Of a stretch of 64,000 nucleotides of DNA, positions 50,401 through 60,014 are shown piece by piece (positions within the stretch are counted from its first letter, which is position 1; every line of letters begins with the position of its first letter). The position numbers and the translations under genes are program-made. Source of the DNA: Arcuatula senhousia (Eukaryota > Mollusca > Bivalvia > Mytilida > Mytilidae); NCBI GenBank assembly GCA_963971305.1, contig OZ020308.1, positions 34,315,275 through 34,379,274 on the forward strand, given 5' to 3'. The notes below the pieces were generated by a model. That model saw nothing but the letters and a program-made list of their open reading frames with translations, searched no databases and had not been told where the DNA came from.

Positions 50401-53400
50401 CTACTGAAAATTTCAAAACAAATATAACCTGGTACTAAATAAACACATCTCTTTATAAAACTGTATGACTATGCCACATCCAAATTAATATATTAGTAAT
50501 ATACTTTTATACTAATATTTCATTTTATTTCAATCATACTCTTTGCATTGATAAAGAAATCAGGAACAGAGTGTCGACACTCTTGAATTTTTTTTTGTGA
50601 TAGAGTATTAATACTCCATATATTTAGAAATAGATAGAGTATTATTACTCTATGTATAGCCTGGAAAAGTGAAAGAGTATTAATACTTTATGTATCGGGG
50701 AAACGAGATAGAGTATTAATACTCTATGTCTTATGAAAATATAGAAGGTGTATTAATACTATGTATAAAAGTTGAAAGATAGAGCATTAATACTCTGTGC
50801 ATTAAAAACAAATGTAATATAAACATAAAATATCACATTTTTTTAGAAATATCACATTTTTTAGCAAAAAGCTATAAAAAGGACACTGTAGAATTTCCTT
50901 TTTTATTTTGGAATGCATTCTAGGTATTTCATTGATACTTATAGAATTGGGGGTCGATGCGACTCACGTTAGTTACAATGACATTCTGGGCGCTGTTTAC
51001 ACGATTTAAACACGTAAAATAGAACGCTAAAAGAGCACAAATCTTTCGCTAGACAGATGTTGCACGTACGTTTCTGCATTTAACTCTTAACTACTTTCCA
51101 ATTTTGATTAAGACTCATTGATAAATTAAAACGTTTCCTCTTCTTTTTAGATTCAAACCAATTTGAATATATAGAAACAATGAGTCTTTTGGTGAAATCA
51201 TCTAGTGATGATTCCTCTTTTCCACACTGCCACAACAAATAGGAATTCAGGAGAATATGAATTTGAGTAGAAATGTGCGGTTTCGGCAACATATAAATAT
51301 ATAAAACTATATACCGGTATATTATCGCATTAAGATGTGTTACACAAATAAATATCCAAAATCTTTTTTTTTATTTATAAACTCCCGTATGTGACTTTTT
51401 TTTTGGAATTCAAAACCGTTCATCTATTTTTCTCGAAGCATTGTGTTTAAGGTGGCTCGATGCTTTTCTACTGAGCATCTTTTTGCACATATTGGTGTTT
51501 TGTATAAAATTGATAAATTAACTGGATATTGCAGACAAAATCTATATATTATGATATATTTTAACAAATTACAAGCAATTGTAATACAAAAAAGGTCTTT
51601 TTAATCATTTTTCGAATTTCCCGTACTAAATTAAAGGGAGATAATTTGTATAGAATAAATAGGAAAATTTTTCAATTTTCTTGAATATCTTGAAAAAATG
51701 AATGGTGACCCTATGTTTTTTTCATGAAATTTCGAAGAGCTTTAGAAAAAGGACTTTCCTTCAGATTTTGAGCTGATTCTATAGTAGGAATTCTTTTTTA
51801 AGTGCCTCTATAGCTTTTCTCCTTACATATTTAAAATAAAAATATTGAAAGGACAAGGTACGGTAAGGCCCGTATTTGGCCCCTCTTAAACTGAAAAATA
51901 GAAAACTGATCTAGAGAAAAGTCCTTTTGTTATTTATTAAGTCAAATGAATGAAGAAGATAAAACAACTAAATTTATCAGAATTTTTCATGTTTATTATT
52001 TGAAATTGCTTGTCAAAACATGGTGAATATGTATGATTTCTTTCAAATTCTTGTAAAATGGACAATATTTGGGTAATATTTTCAATTTTTAGATGCCAGC
52101 GACTACTTAGACCACAGTTATTGTTTATGAACTTTAATTTGCACTATAAAATGGTTATAAATCAGTTGAGAAATCCATGGTCTACGTTGTCGCTGGTCAT
52201 TAAAAATAACAAAATAAGCATGAAAAATGACATATTTCGACGATTTTGATACTTTTGGACTACTTTCAGACTCTATAAAATTGAAATTAGAGTAGATGAT
52301 GGAAAATGTTTACCATTGCCAAAAAGTTTAATCATCTTACTTGAAACCTTAATGATATTCATTTACTTTGGATTTGATTTTCTTTAAATAGGGGGGGGCA
52401 AATATGGCCCTTACTGTACCGTGTCCTTTTGCTATTTTTAGAAAGCTGCTAGAGCTTTAAAATGAACGGTGACCCCCTCTTTTTATTTGATATTTTTCAT
52501 CTATGCATTAAGGTCTATCAATGTGCCAAAAACGAATAAAATCTATAGTAGAATTTTAATAGCCCCGAGACACCTTAAATAGAAAAAAGTTGCGTTTTAA
52601 AACATTCGGTACTGTTTCGGGTTTATGTTACACTCAATTACCGACACCCGATCGTCACGCCCTCTTTTAGGTCTGTTTTTAAAAACGTCTGTTTGGCTAT
52701 TTACGGTTGTCTGTTTGTAAACTTTTGTCTGTTTGTGTATTTTTTTGTGTCTGTTTTACATATTCGTCTGTCTGTTTATATAATTTATGTCTGTTTTTTG
52801 TATTTGTTTGTCTGTTTATAAAATTTCAAGTCTGTTTATGTTTTTTTTTGTCTGTTTATTCAAATTGGTGTCTGTTTTTTTTTGTGATTTTGTGTCTGTT
52901 TTAAAGTTTATTGTCTGTTTCTTATTTTTTTGTTAATTTTTGCCCGAATGGCTGCCCATAGTAATTGGCAAAAATATTTTGAAGAAATTAAGGAAATCAT
53001 CCAAAAACATCATATCACTACTGAATCGGACAACATTTAATAAACAAGTACTTAATTCACTTTACTCTTAAAGTGTCCAATGTGTAAGGAAAGTCAGTAT
53101 ATTTTCCTTCAATAACGAAATCATGGTCATCACGTAAAATTTTGCGTATATTACACACTTTTTTATTTTAAGATAAGATATTATTTACAGAAATTATTTC
53201 TGTATGTTAAATTTATAGTTCATTTAAACTTGTCTTATTGTTTTAACGTTTTTATTTTGATAAGCTTTAAGGTTAAGCGTGGCAATTGGGTCCAAAATTA
53301 ATTTGTCAATAGATTTTCTTCAAAATTGGCATAAATGCCCAAAATGCTTTTTTCATAATTTGATTAAAAATTTATGGGTTTCTTCCCTACTTTTCGAGAT

Positions 53401-54284
53401 ATATCAATTTAAAGTATCAAAATTTTACTATGAATTATTAAGGAGAAGCCATTAAAAAATGATCCATTACTTTTTTTCCTGTCATTAGATTTCCCTCAAT
53501 TTAGAATTTATACTTCTTTTGGAATACAAATTTTAATCATATTGATAAAATGTGCCTAAACAAGGTATAAAGATGCTGAAAACACAAACTTTCAAAATAT
53601 TTTTCAAATTTCGTTTTATTTTGGGCAAGTCATATGACAACTGTCCTTCTCTACCTTAATGGAAAAAAACAATTTAACATCAGATAATCATACACGTAAT
53701 ATACTCATTGATCTTTGCAATTTTTTGCAAATCCATCCAGATATTTTTTTAGCTAAAACTCTGATTTTTCTTGCACTGAAAAACGTCAAACATGTTTTGA
53801 ATTAAATTTTATTTTCATTTGTAGGTATTGTTCTATACCATTTAGGTGGCAACGTGTGATGCTAACGCATTCACAAAATTTAACTTGTAGCTTGTTTCAC
53901 TTATTTCACTTATTTAAAGCTAATCTCGTTAGTTAATAATGTGTTTTGATACTGTGAAGGTCCTTTTACACAACCTTCACGGAATAGCTTGCATGTGTTT
54001 ACTTAGAAACACCCAGAAGTTTTGTAAACTAATGATTTGAACTAATTTTAAACATGTTTACAAATAAATAATATTTTTCATACCTTATGATCATAAACTT
54101 CTTCAATGTCTTTCATTGAAACGCTCTGAAGAAAATCAGATATAAAGGTTTCTTCCTTCATGTTTTTATCATTAACCATTTTATTGTCTTCGTTAGAAAT
54201 GAAAGTTTCGACACTAGATATTGCTTTTGATACATCAGGCACACATGATTCCATCTTTTGCTGTCGACTAGAAACGCTTCCCAT
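35421..54284 (-). CDS. KY/hillarin-type transglutaminase-like protein, four exons, degenerate triad
   Basis: Exons (reverse strand): 54284-54084, 39629-38898, 38630-38419, 37185-35421. Donors are AAG|GTATGA, GAT|GTAAGT and AG|GTATGT; acceptors are AATCACAG, TTTTTGTAG and TTGTTTTAG. Phases 0, 0 and 2 close exactly to 969 codons. Residues 1-10 are MGSVSSRQQK, with Gly2 and Ser6 as in N-myristoylation sites. Exon 2 (68-311) is acidic and probably disordered. The transglutaminase-like core spans about 335-430 (KLKLIFDAV, FYKICRLIGITCKIIEGR, QWIAVLHGDQWKLID), followed by the KY landmark FFVNPCEHISLYYPSETYWQ...PVTFSEW (about 464-505) and beta-rich repeats to the end. KY-family proteins act at muscle and cytoskeletal structures. 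By my alignment from memory the catalytic Cys is Val370 and the His is Ser411; only Asp426 remains, so a pseudoenzyme is likely. Intron 1 holds the 12.85-kb palindrome. Confidence 0.85.
37598..37812 (+). repeat. Interspersed repeat E copy 2 (intronic)
   Basis: CTAAAGCAGGCAGGAACCGC, AGAGCACCTGAGTTCACTCT and GACACTCGAATGC, matching 14868-15085. It lies in intron 3 of the KY-like gene. Confidence 0.7.
38183..38406. mobile_element. CGCGAAAA palindromic MITE, copy 1 (intronic)
   Basis: Ends are TACCGTAA at the left and TACGGTA at the right, with TTTTTTCGCGGG and CCCGCGAAAAAAAA subterminal blocks and several internal CGCGAAA motifs. It is the largest of three copies (others 45653-45813 and 48996-49208). 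Non-coding. Reverse-complementary ends support a MITE; the superfamily is unknown. Confidence 0.75.
40722..41160 (+). repeat. Interspersed repeat C inserted in the left arm
   Basis: GAAGGGTACACTGTTTTACC, CGTCCGTCCGTCCGT and subrepeats with CATATGGTGTATACCGAT and CTACTTCCTGTTTA, as in 29695-30270. The mirrored position in the right arm lacks it, so it arrived after the arms formed. Confidence 0.75.
41369..41566. repeat. Six iterated ~20-bp palindromes, left array
   Basis: TAGAGTATTAATACTCTA-type palindromes start near 41369, 41404, 41439, 41475, 41513 and 41547 (spacing 34-38 bp) with unrelated AT-rich spacers. Just inside lies another palindrome, AGTGTCGACACT (near 41585). The whole array is mirrored at 50601-50798. 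Confidence 0.9.
45370..45960 (+). repeat. Interspersed repeat insertion carrying MITE copy 2 (45653-45813)
   Basis: A GTCTCGTCTGCGACGAATAG...GGCGGCGGCG element is split by a CGCGAAAA MITE, whose ends are ACCGTATAGTGGGTTATTTT and ATAACCCGCTATACGG. The block is absent from the mirrored left arm, so it is a nested, later insertion. Confidence 0.7.
46978..47160 (-). repeat. Interspersed repeat E copy 3 (reverse)
   Basis: GAGGCACCAATGGGGCATTC, GGGCAACGACAAAACCGG and GAACTCAGATGCTC are the reverse of repeat E blocks. Located in the right arm of the large palindrome. Confidence 0.65.
47165..48545. repeat. Direct duplication of ~720 bp in the right arm
   Basis: 47165-47870 and 47890-48545 run in parallel: each has an ACAACCATGGA/TTCAACCATGG start, AAAAGACAGTTTA, a GGTCAAT...GATGACGA block near the end and AGATTGTTCATT. 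Both match, inverted, the left arm around 42480-43190. Confidence 0.8.
48996..49208. mobile_element. CGCGAAAA palindromic MITE, copy 3
   Basis: CTACTGTAAAAGGGGATAAT at the left and TTTCCCCTTATACAGTA at the right are inverted. Diverged internal TTGCG/CGCAAA motifs suggest the oldest of the three copies. Confidence 0.65.
49860..50060 (+). repeat. Repeat H copy 2
   Basis: GACTAGGTACAGGCATTTAT, GTTGGGTTAAACAAGGTTAA and ACCTCCCTCTTCCATTGTGA, matching 34770-34870. An insertion in the right arm of the palindrome. Confidence 0.7.
50601..50798. repeat. Six iterated ~20-bp palindromes, right array
   Basis: Starts near 50601, 50635, 50673, 50709, 50745 and 50780 (spacing 34-38 bp). The GGTGTATTAATACTATG variant here mirrors the odd AAGTATAATACACC unit of the left array, so the two arrays share ancestry unit by unit. 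AGTGTCGACACT lies just inside, near 50573. Confidence 0.9.
51447..52578. mobile_element. TTAA-flanked element in the right arm
   Basis: TTAA|GGTGGCTCGATGCT at the left and GGGGCTATT-type GAGACACC|TTAA at the right give short inverted ends and a TTAA at each border. 1.12 kb without a transposase frame. A 0.54-kb inverted relative is at 55797-56335. TTAA borders recall piggyBac-type insertion, but this is inference from the border alone. Confidence 0.75.
53000..54078 (-). other. Intron 1 sequence beside exon 1, nothing recognised
   Basis: AT-rich intronic sequence between the palindrome and exon 1 of the KY-like gene, without clear repeats. Confidence 0.4.
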
Positions 54285-55792
54285 TTTCTATTTTGTTGCC
54301 AACTTTAGTATAGATAATCAAAAGTGCTATTTTCTTTCGCAACTAAAAACCCATCCCATAAAATGCGCCCATCTACGTGTAAACAGTTAAACATAACGTA
54401 TTCCTCTGACAATTAAAAACATCCCATGGAGTATTGCTCTTTAGAAATACAATAAAATACATATTTTTTTGCTGCCAAATATAATAATGTGTGATATTTA
54501 TAAAGCATACCTGTTACTGTATTCAGTGACTAAAACATAAGTATAAAGATTCTGTATTGATTTTAGACATCTAAACAATAACACTTGATAGGGCGTTTAT
54601 AGTATATTCAATGGGATTTTAAATTGTGGATGGTATCTTATTTATCATCGAACATCGTCTATTGTTTTAAAATATTCTTTGATAAAAACAAGATATCTTT
54701 ATGTAACTTTTAATAATGTATGAAATTTAGGTACCTTTAAATCTGATACATGTGTATTCAAAATTTGACTTTCCACACCCTCACTTTGAAATGGATGCAT
54801 GCAACAGATTTCATCGTGTAAACATGGACATTTTTTTAGGATCATGAAACCTTTCTCTTAATAGAACATTGCTATATTCCTGAAATTAAATGCATGCAGC
54901 GTTTGTAGTGATGACCTTCCAAATGATTTATGTAGAGGCCATATGCTAATTAATTAGATTAAAAAGCACTCTTTAGAGCACAATAAAAATATCATGAAAT
55001 CAAACATAGATTTAATGCAACAAAAGTTCCATGAAATTAACGCCATTGTGAGTAACAATCTTTAGATGTGAAACTACAGCTCGTGATATAATTCGAGATC
55101 CAGAAAAACTAAAATGAATTAAAGCATACACCTTTCTCTAGAGCTTTCTGAGGGCCAATCCATGAATATTCAAGATAAAACGTACACAAAGAGATTGGAT
55201 TTATATTTAGATAAATAGTAAACAAAGAGATATGAATTGTGTCACTCTGTATTAGATAAAAAAATATACAAACTGAGATAAAATCAGACTTTCAATACTG
55301 GATAAATATTTAACAAAGTGAAAAAAAAAATCATATACCGGTATATCTGACTTAATATGATAATAATGATATACAATCAAAAAAAGTTTATCAGTGGATT
55401 TACGAATGCTTATTATTAATCTTTGTATGAATTTTGGATTGTAACAAGCGTTACAGTAAAAGTGTCATGACGGTCGAGTTTGGCCAAGGCTTCAGGCTAA
55501 TATTTATGACGTGTGAATGCTAAGCTTTTCTCACATTTCATTATCTGTTCGTGGGCTCTTTGGTGGTAATAAGATTCTTTAAACTTTCTAGTTCTACAGT
55601 TTATTATACACACATAATAAAAGTATCCACAATCATTTTTACATTCAGTTTAAACAAAGTGCAGGATGAATTTGAATTCATCTTTAAATCTTAACTCGGT
55701 AAAAAAACATATGTCATTGCTTCTGTTTATATATAAAAAAAGATGAATTAAAATTTATAGTAGGACACCATACGTTTTCAGTTATTCAAGAC
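54285..55792 (-). other. 5' flank of the KY-like gene
   Basis: No coding sequence seen. It would contain the 5' UTR and promoter of the gene that starts at 54284. I cannot name a specific element. Confidence 0.35.
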
Positions 55793-55796
55793 TTAA

Positions 55797-56335
55797 GGTG
55801 TCTCGGGGCTATTATAATTCTACTATAGATTATTTTTCATTTTTGGTACATTGATAGACCTTAATTTATAGATAAAAAAATATAAAATAAAAAGAGGGGT
55901 CATCGTTCATTTAAGAACTCTAGTTGCATTCTAAAAATGGCAAAGTTTCAATATTTTTTATATAGAATATATAGGGAGTAAAGCTATAGAGGCACCTAAT
56001 GCAGAATTCCTACTATAGATTCAGCTCAAAATCTGATAGAAAGTCACTTTTCTAAAGCTCTTCAAATTTCTATGAAAAAAAAAACATAGGGTCACCGTTC
56101 AATCTTTCAAGATATTCATGAAAATTGAAAATTTCCTATTCATTCTATATAAATTATCTCCCTTTGATTTAGTGCGGGAAATTCTAAAAAGGATTAAAAA
56201 GACCTTGCTCGCAGTTTGATAAAATATATTATATGTAATATAGTTTTTGTCTGCCATATCCAGTTAGTTAATCAGTTTCATAAAAAAATAACAATATGTG
56301 CAAAAAGATGCTCAGTTTAAAAGCCTCGAGCCACC
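55797..56335. mobile_element. TTAA-flanked element, short copy
   Basis: TTAA|GGTGTCTCGGGGCTATTA at the left and CTCGAGCCACC|TTAA at the right. Collinear, in inverse orientation, with both ends of 51447-52578 but lacking about half of its interior. Confidence 0.75.
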
Positions 56336-56339
56336 TTAA

Positions 56340-57816
56340 CAACTAGCACTATGACTTCTCCAAGGAACTCCTGTGTAGGCAAAGTACTCCGTATTCACAA
56401 AAACATCAAGAACTGCATAGATACCATTTGGCTAACAACATCAGTTCCAAAACATCGATACATTTCATAACACAAGAACTGGCTATACCTGCGTAGGTTA
56501 CGACTAAACCAGTCAATTCTGACAGTCCACTTAGAACATTATGCAATCACAAACAACACGAAAACTGGCTATACATGTGAAGGCTACAGCTGAATCAGTC
56601 AATCCTGACAGTTCATAAAAAGGCAAAACTACTGCATCATTAACACAAAGTTATTACTCATAATAACCGAACACATATACTATACTACCAATCCTCAAAA
56701 CATCAACCTCTAACAATTTCTAAAGTAAAAATTGCTCATAACTGAAAACCTAAGGGTCTTATACAGTAACCAACGCCAAAATTGCACCCAACAATTACTA
56801 GGAATTAACATTCCAATCAGCATATTTGATCTTTATAATGAACACCAAACGGCACCAAAAACCTATTTACCAAATTAAATGACAAGAATTTGACAATTAG
56901 CATCCTCTGAATTTAACCACAAACGAAACCTGATATCTCTGCACCTTTTCCACTTAACAAAACACCGATAAAGATTATCTAATGCAATACATAGGACTTA
57001 AACTATAAATCTAGCTAAATGATATACGAAATATATAACAAAAAACTTATTACTACAATTCATGAAAAATACACTTTGACAAAAGTAACAGTATATCTAG
57101 TTTAAATGTTGTTTCATAACCACCATTTTGTTCTATTTTTGTCTTTGTGAACAATATATTTAAAAATATTGGAAGTCAACTAAAAGTATTGAAAAAGTTT
57201 TCGTAAGCTTAAATTCCGAAAAGGGAAATTTAATCCAGCAAAAAACATATCGATTATATGCAGTGTAAGGAAAGCAATCTGTTGTTGAAAGCGATATCGA
57301 ATTAAGACAATCGGCAGATTAAAAAAAACACTATTTGTTAAAGGTGCCAGTCGCCCCATACTACCGGCAGGCTGGGGTGTGCTTGCTCTGGGATACATCT
57401 GCATCAACATTAATTTCTATTTGTTAAATACACCATATGAGTCATAGCAAAGACAAAAACAAAAACATGTAAAATACAAAACATATACAGAAAACAACAG
57501 AGTATACAGAACATTAACATAGGGTGTTATAGTTTTTAGAACATTTTGACCAATATGGACCCTATTTTCGTAGTATTTTGCTTTATAAAGTTGCATACAT
57601 TTGGAATCGGTTATAAATTGGGATTCAAAATTCGTTGCATATGAATAATTTGATTATTTAAGTCGATGCTTTGATTTAAATTTAATTTAATAAACATAGT
57701 ATGTCTTTATTGTTTGTTTATGTTACATTACAGAAGAAAATGATATTCTTTTATATAATTGATGCCTAAAGGTATTTACAGTTATTTTGTAAAATAATAA
57801 GTATACACTACAATAG
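56340..57816. other. Spacer with a small duplication
   Basis: Around 56465-56620 a block with GAACTGGCTATAC(C/A)TG...GTCAAT(T/C)CTGACAGT occurs twice, about 100 bp apart. A reverse-strand frame at 57180-57410 has no recognisable domain. Otherwise AT-rich and unremarkable. Confidence 0.45.
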
Positions 57817-58731
57817 TATACTCTCTCAAAAAAGTAACGCAACATATAAAGATATTTAAAATACAATGGAAATAAAAACTATTGAATTTCAACTAAAAAA
57901 TGTCGTACGAATATGAAATTTTGCAGAATCATTTAGAAATGATTAGTCTTACGTGTGATATAAACAAAAGTCAAATTTACCAGCCAACAAAGGCGCAGCG
58001 CCAACTGTAGTAATATCGTCTAAATGATAAAATTACGACTTCACTTGTGTTCTCTCGGTTTCTAACAAAACGCTGCATACGATATTCTGGCTCCCATTTT
58101 CACACATATTGAAGCCTTTGCTCCCATACCCCACGTTTTTAAAAATATCGGATGGCGCTGGCGCTTGCGCTTATCCAACTTTGAAAAATCATAGAAATTG
58201 ATAGTCTCAGCTAACATCCAGTAATTCTGGTAACCAATATTTGAAACGGTTACTTTTTTGGTTCCATAACCATGCAACAATCTTCTTTTCTTCGATACCA
58301 TCATTATCATAACGATAATCCCGTCTTAAGTGGTTAACATCAGGCTCAACATGAGGCGTGGATTTCCCCCGCACACGACATATCGGTTGAAGGAGTTTTG
58401 AAAAAGGGAATTCGCCTTTGATTCTATTACGTCATACTCATTTCCGGTACAAAATGAGATTGTGCTGCGCATCCACGACCATCAGTGTGCTTGCATCGCT
58501 TGAAGAAGTCGGACGTTGTCTGACCAAGAAGCGACCATTTTATTATTTAAATAAAATATTTTGTATGTCAACGCCGTTGGCTTTAAAATATAAAGATTGA
58601 AATATATGTCAACGTTGTTGACTTAAAACAATATATTAGTCATTTTATTGACTTTTATTCGTATCTGATTTAAAATACGAAAATAAAAATACGAAACTGT
58701 GCGTAGTAATATTGTTTTCGCACGAGAAAAG

Positions 58732-59970
58732 ATGGCGCAGCAGATGATACGTACTGATAATAAATCAGACAAACAGCCGCTGGCTGAAGACATACTTGAT
58801 GAAAATTCTAACAAAAAGGTTGACAAGGGTAAAAAGCCCATGAGTAGAAGGTCGTCTACCGCTAAAACCCCAGCTAATGCTGGTAATCAGTCGTCTTCGG
58901 CTCCAAAAACATCGAGCAAACCCAGAGAAGCCGATACCCCATCTAGTAGTCTTAGGCCTGGTCCTAGTAATTCGTCAAGTGACCAAATTTTGTCAGTGCT
59001 TCATGCTATTCAGTCGGGTCAAAATGAACAGAATAAAAAAATCGATGATTTGACATCTAGAATTAATGACTTAGAAAATTATGATTATCAATATCATGAT
59101 TATGACAATGGTTATGAAAATGTTAGCCAGTATGACAATGATGATGATATGTCAGAGGTTCATGAAAGTAATGAGAATCAAGAGAATGAAACTGCCAAAA
59201 GGAAAGATAATGAGACTGGTAGTAAGTTTGCCTCGATGTCTAAACGGTTTAAAACCAAAGAAATTACTGGTGAGAAAATTGATGAGGTGTTAGCCCAAAA
59301 TATAACTGATCTCTTCCGTAATGGAATGAATGAAGAACAGTTCCTTGAAATTACCAAAGATGAAAATAACCCTAGACCTATTAATTGTGAAGGGTTAACT
59401 AAGGTTACTACAAATCAACTAATTTGGGATATTTTTTCACCCCTTACTCAAACCAATGAAAGAAAATTGCAGGTTGTTCAGAAGGCAATCGTGAAAGCTT
59501 CTACCTTGCTGGTGAAAGTGGTTGATAAAATGGCGTTGTCCAATCACGACGAGCATATTGAGGGTTGCAGTGATGTCTTGGCAATACTTGGTCATGCTAA
59601 CAGAAAATTGAACTTGACTAGAAGAGAATTAATGAAACCTGAGTTGTCAAGTGAATACTCACATCTGTGTTCTCAATCAGTAGAGTACACGGCTTCACTA
59701 TTTGGAGATGATGTTTCCAAACGAGCCAAGGAGATAGAAGATGTCAGTAAAATCAGCTACAAAATTGGCCATGGATCCTACTCTAGCAATTATAGTAGAT
59801 TACCTAGAAGAGGGTATTCTCGTTTTAGGAGAGGACGAGGCAGTAGACGCGGTGCACGCGGCACCAGAAGACGAGGCGGCAGAGGTTCATACAGAGGTTA
59901 TGGAAGTCGCCCCAATGCTGAAGCTCCAAAAAACCCACAGAAGAGGGTGGGTGTTATGAGCAAAGACTAA
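58732..59970 (+). CDS. DIRS ORF1, Gag-like protein
   Basis: 412 codons from the first ATG (MAQQMIRTDNKSDK). An open frame reaches up to a GTG at 58699, but the ATG is the plausible start. The N-terminal third is Ser/Pro/Lys-rich and polar, followed by an acidic Asp/Tyr/Asn-rich stretch (about 120-155) and a central helical part. The C-terminus has an RG-rich basic tail (RRGYSRFRRGRGSRRGARG, about 359-395) suited to nucleic-acid binding. Position upstream of the reverse transcriptase fits DIRS ORF1. Intact frame. The pol frame overlaps its 3' end. Confidence 0.8.
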   Translation: MAQQMIRTDNKSDKQPLAEDILDENSNKKVDKGKKPMSRRSSTAKTPANAGNQSSSAPKTSSKPREADTPSSSLRPGPSNSSSDQILSVLHAIQSGQNEQNKKIDDLTSRINDLENYDYQYHDYDNGYENVSQYDNDDDMSEVHESNENQENETAKRKDNETGSKFASMSKRFKTKEITGEKIDEVLAQNITDLFRNGMNEEQFLEITKDENNPRPINCEGLTKVTTNQLIWDIFSPLTQTNERKLQVVQKAIVKASTLLVKVVDKMALSNHDEHIEGCSDVLAILGHANRKLNLTRRELMKPELSSEYSHLCSQSVEYTASLFGDDVSKRAKEIEDVSKISYKIGHGSYSSNYSRLPRRGYSRFRRGRGSRRGARGTRRRGGRGSYRGYGSRPNAEAPKNPQKRVGVMSKD

Positions 59971-60014
59971 ATGAAGAGACAAATGAGGTATGTGAACAAT
60001 TTCAAGCAGGTAGA

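Larger units (their letters stand above)
40110..52960. mobile_element. 12.85-kb palindromic element in KY intron 1, 6-bp TSD
   Basis: Ends are inverted copies of TATGGGCAGCCATTCGGGC, flanked by GTAATT on both sides (40104-40109 and 52961-52966). The two halves mirror each other: 40370-40440 with 52640-52710, 41269-41345 with 50850-50930, 42135-42180 with 48885-48935, 42330-42480 with 48560-48740, 43380-43460 with 46745-46820, and 44275-44460 with 45035-45240. Subterminal arrays of AAACAGAC (40150-40400, mirrored as GTCTGTTT at 52670-52920) hold about 14 copies each. The arms differ by later insertions: repeat C at 40722-41160, CGCGAAAA MITEs, repeats E and H, a TTAA MITE at 51447-52578, and a ~720-bp direct duplication at 47165-48545. 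No protein-coding frame of substance is present, so it must be non-autonomous. Superfamily unknown. Confidence 0.9.

Noticed and set aside
40110..52960. Maverick/Polinton element
   Set aside because: A 6-bp duplication and 12.85-kb length fit, but the termini do not begin with AG and no polymerase, integrase or capsid-like frame is present.
57180..57410. Reverse-strand 76-codon frame containing MQMYPRASTPQPAG
   Set aside because: No splice context, domain or homologue that I can recognise; probably chance or repeat-derived.
58062..58310. Reverse-strand frame of 82 codons beside the DIRS element, considered as a Tc1-type transposase remnant
   Set aside because: No DDE/D motif or helix-turn-helix could be identified, so the match to a transposase is not supported.
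59081..59293. Met-rich frame inside DIRS ORF1
   Set aside because: Out-of-frame shadow of the Asp/Asn/Glu codons of ORF1. The frame at 59741-59959 is the same kind of shadow of the RG tail.
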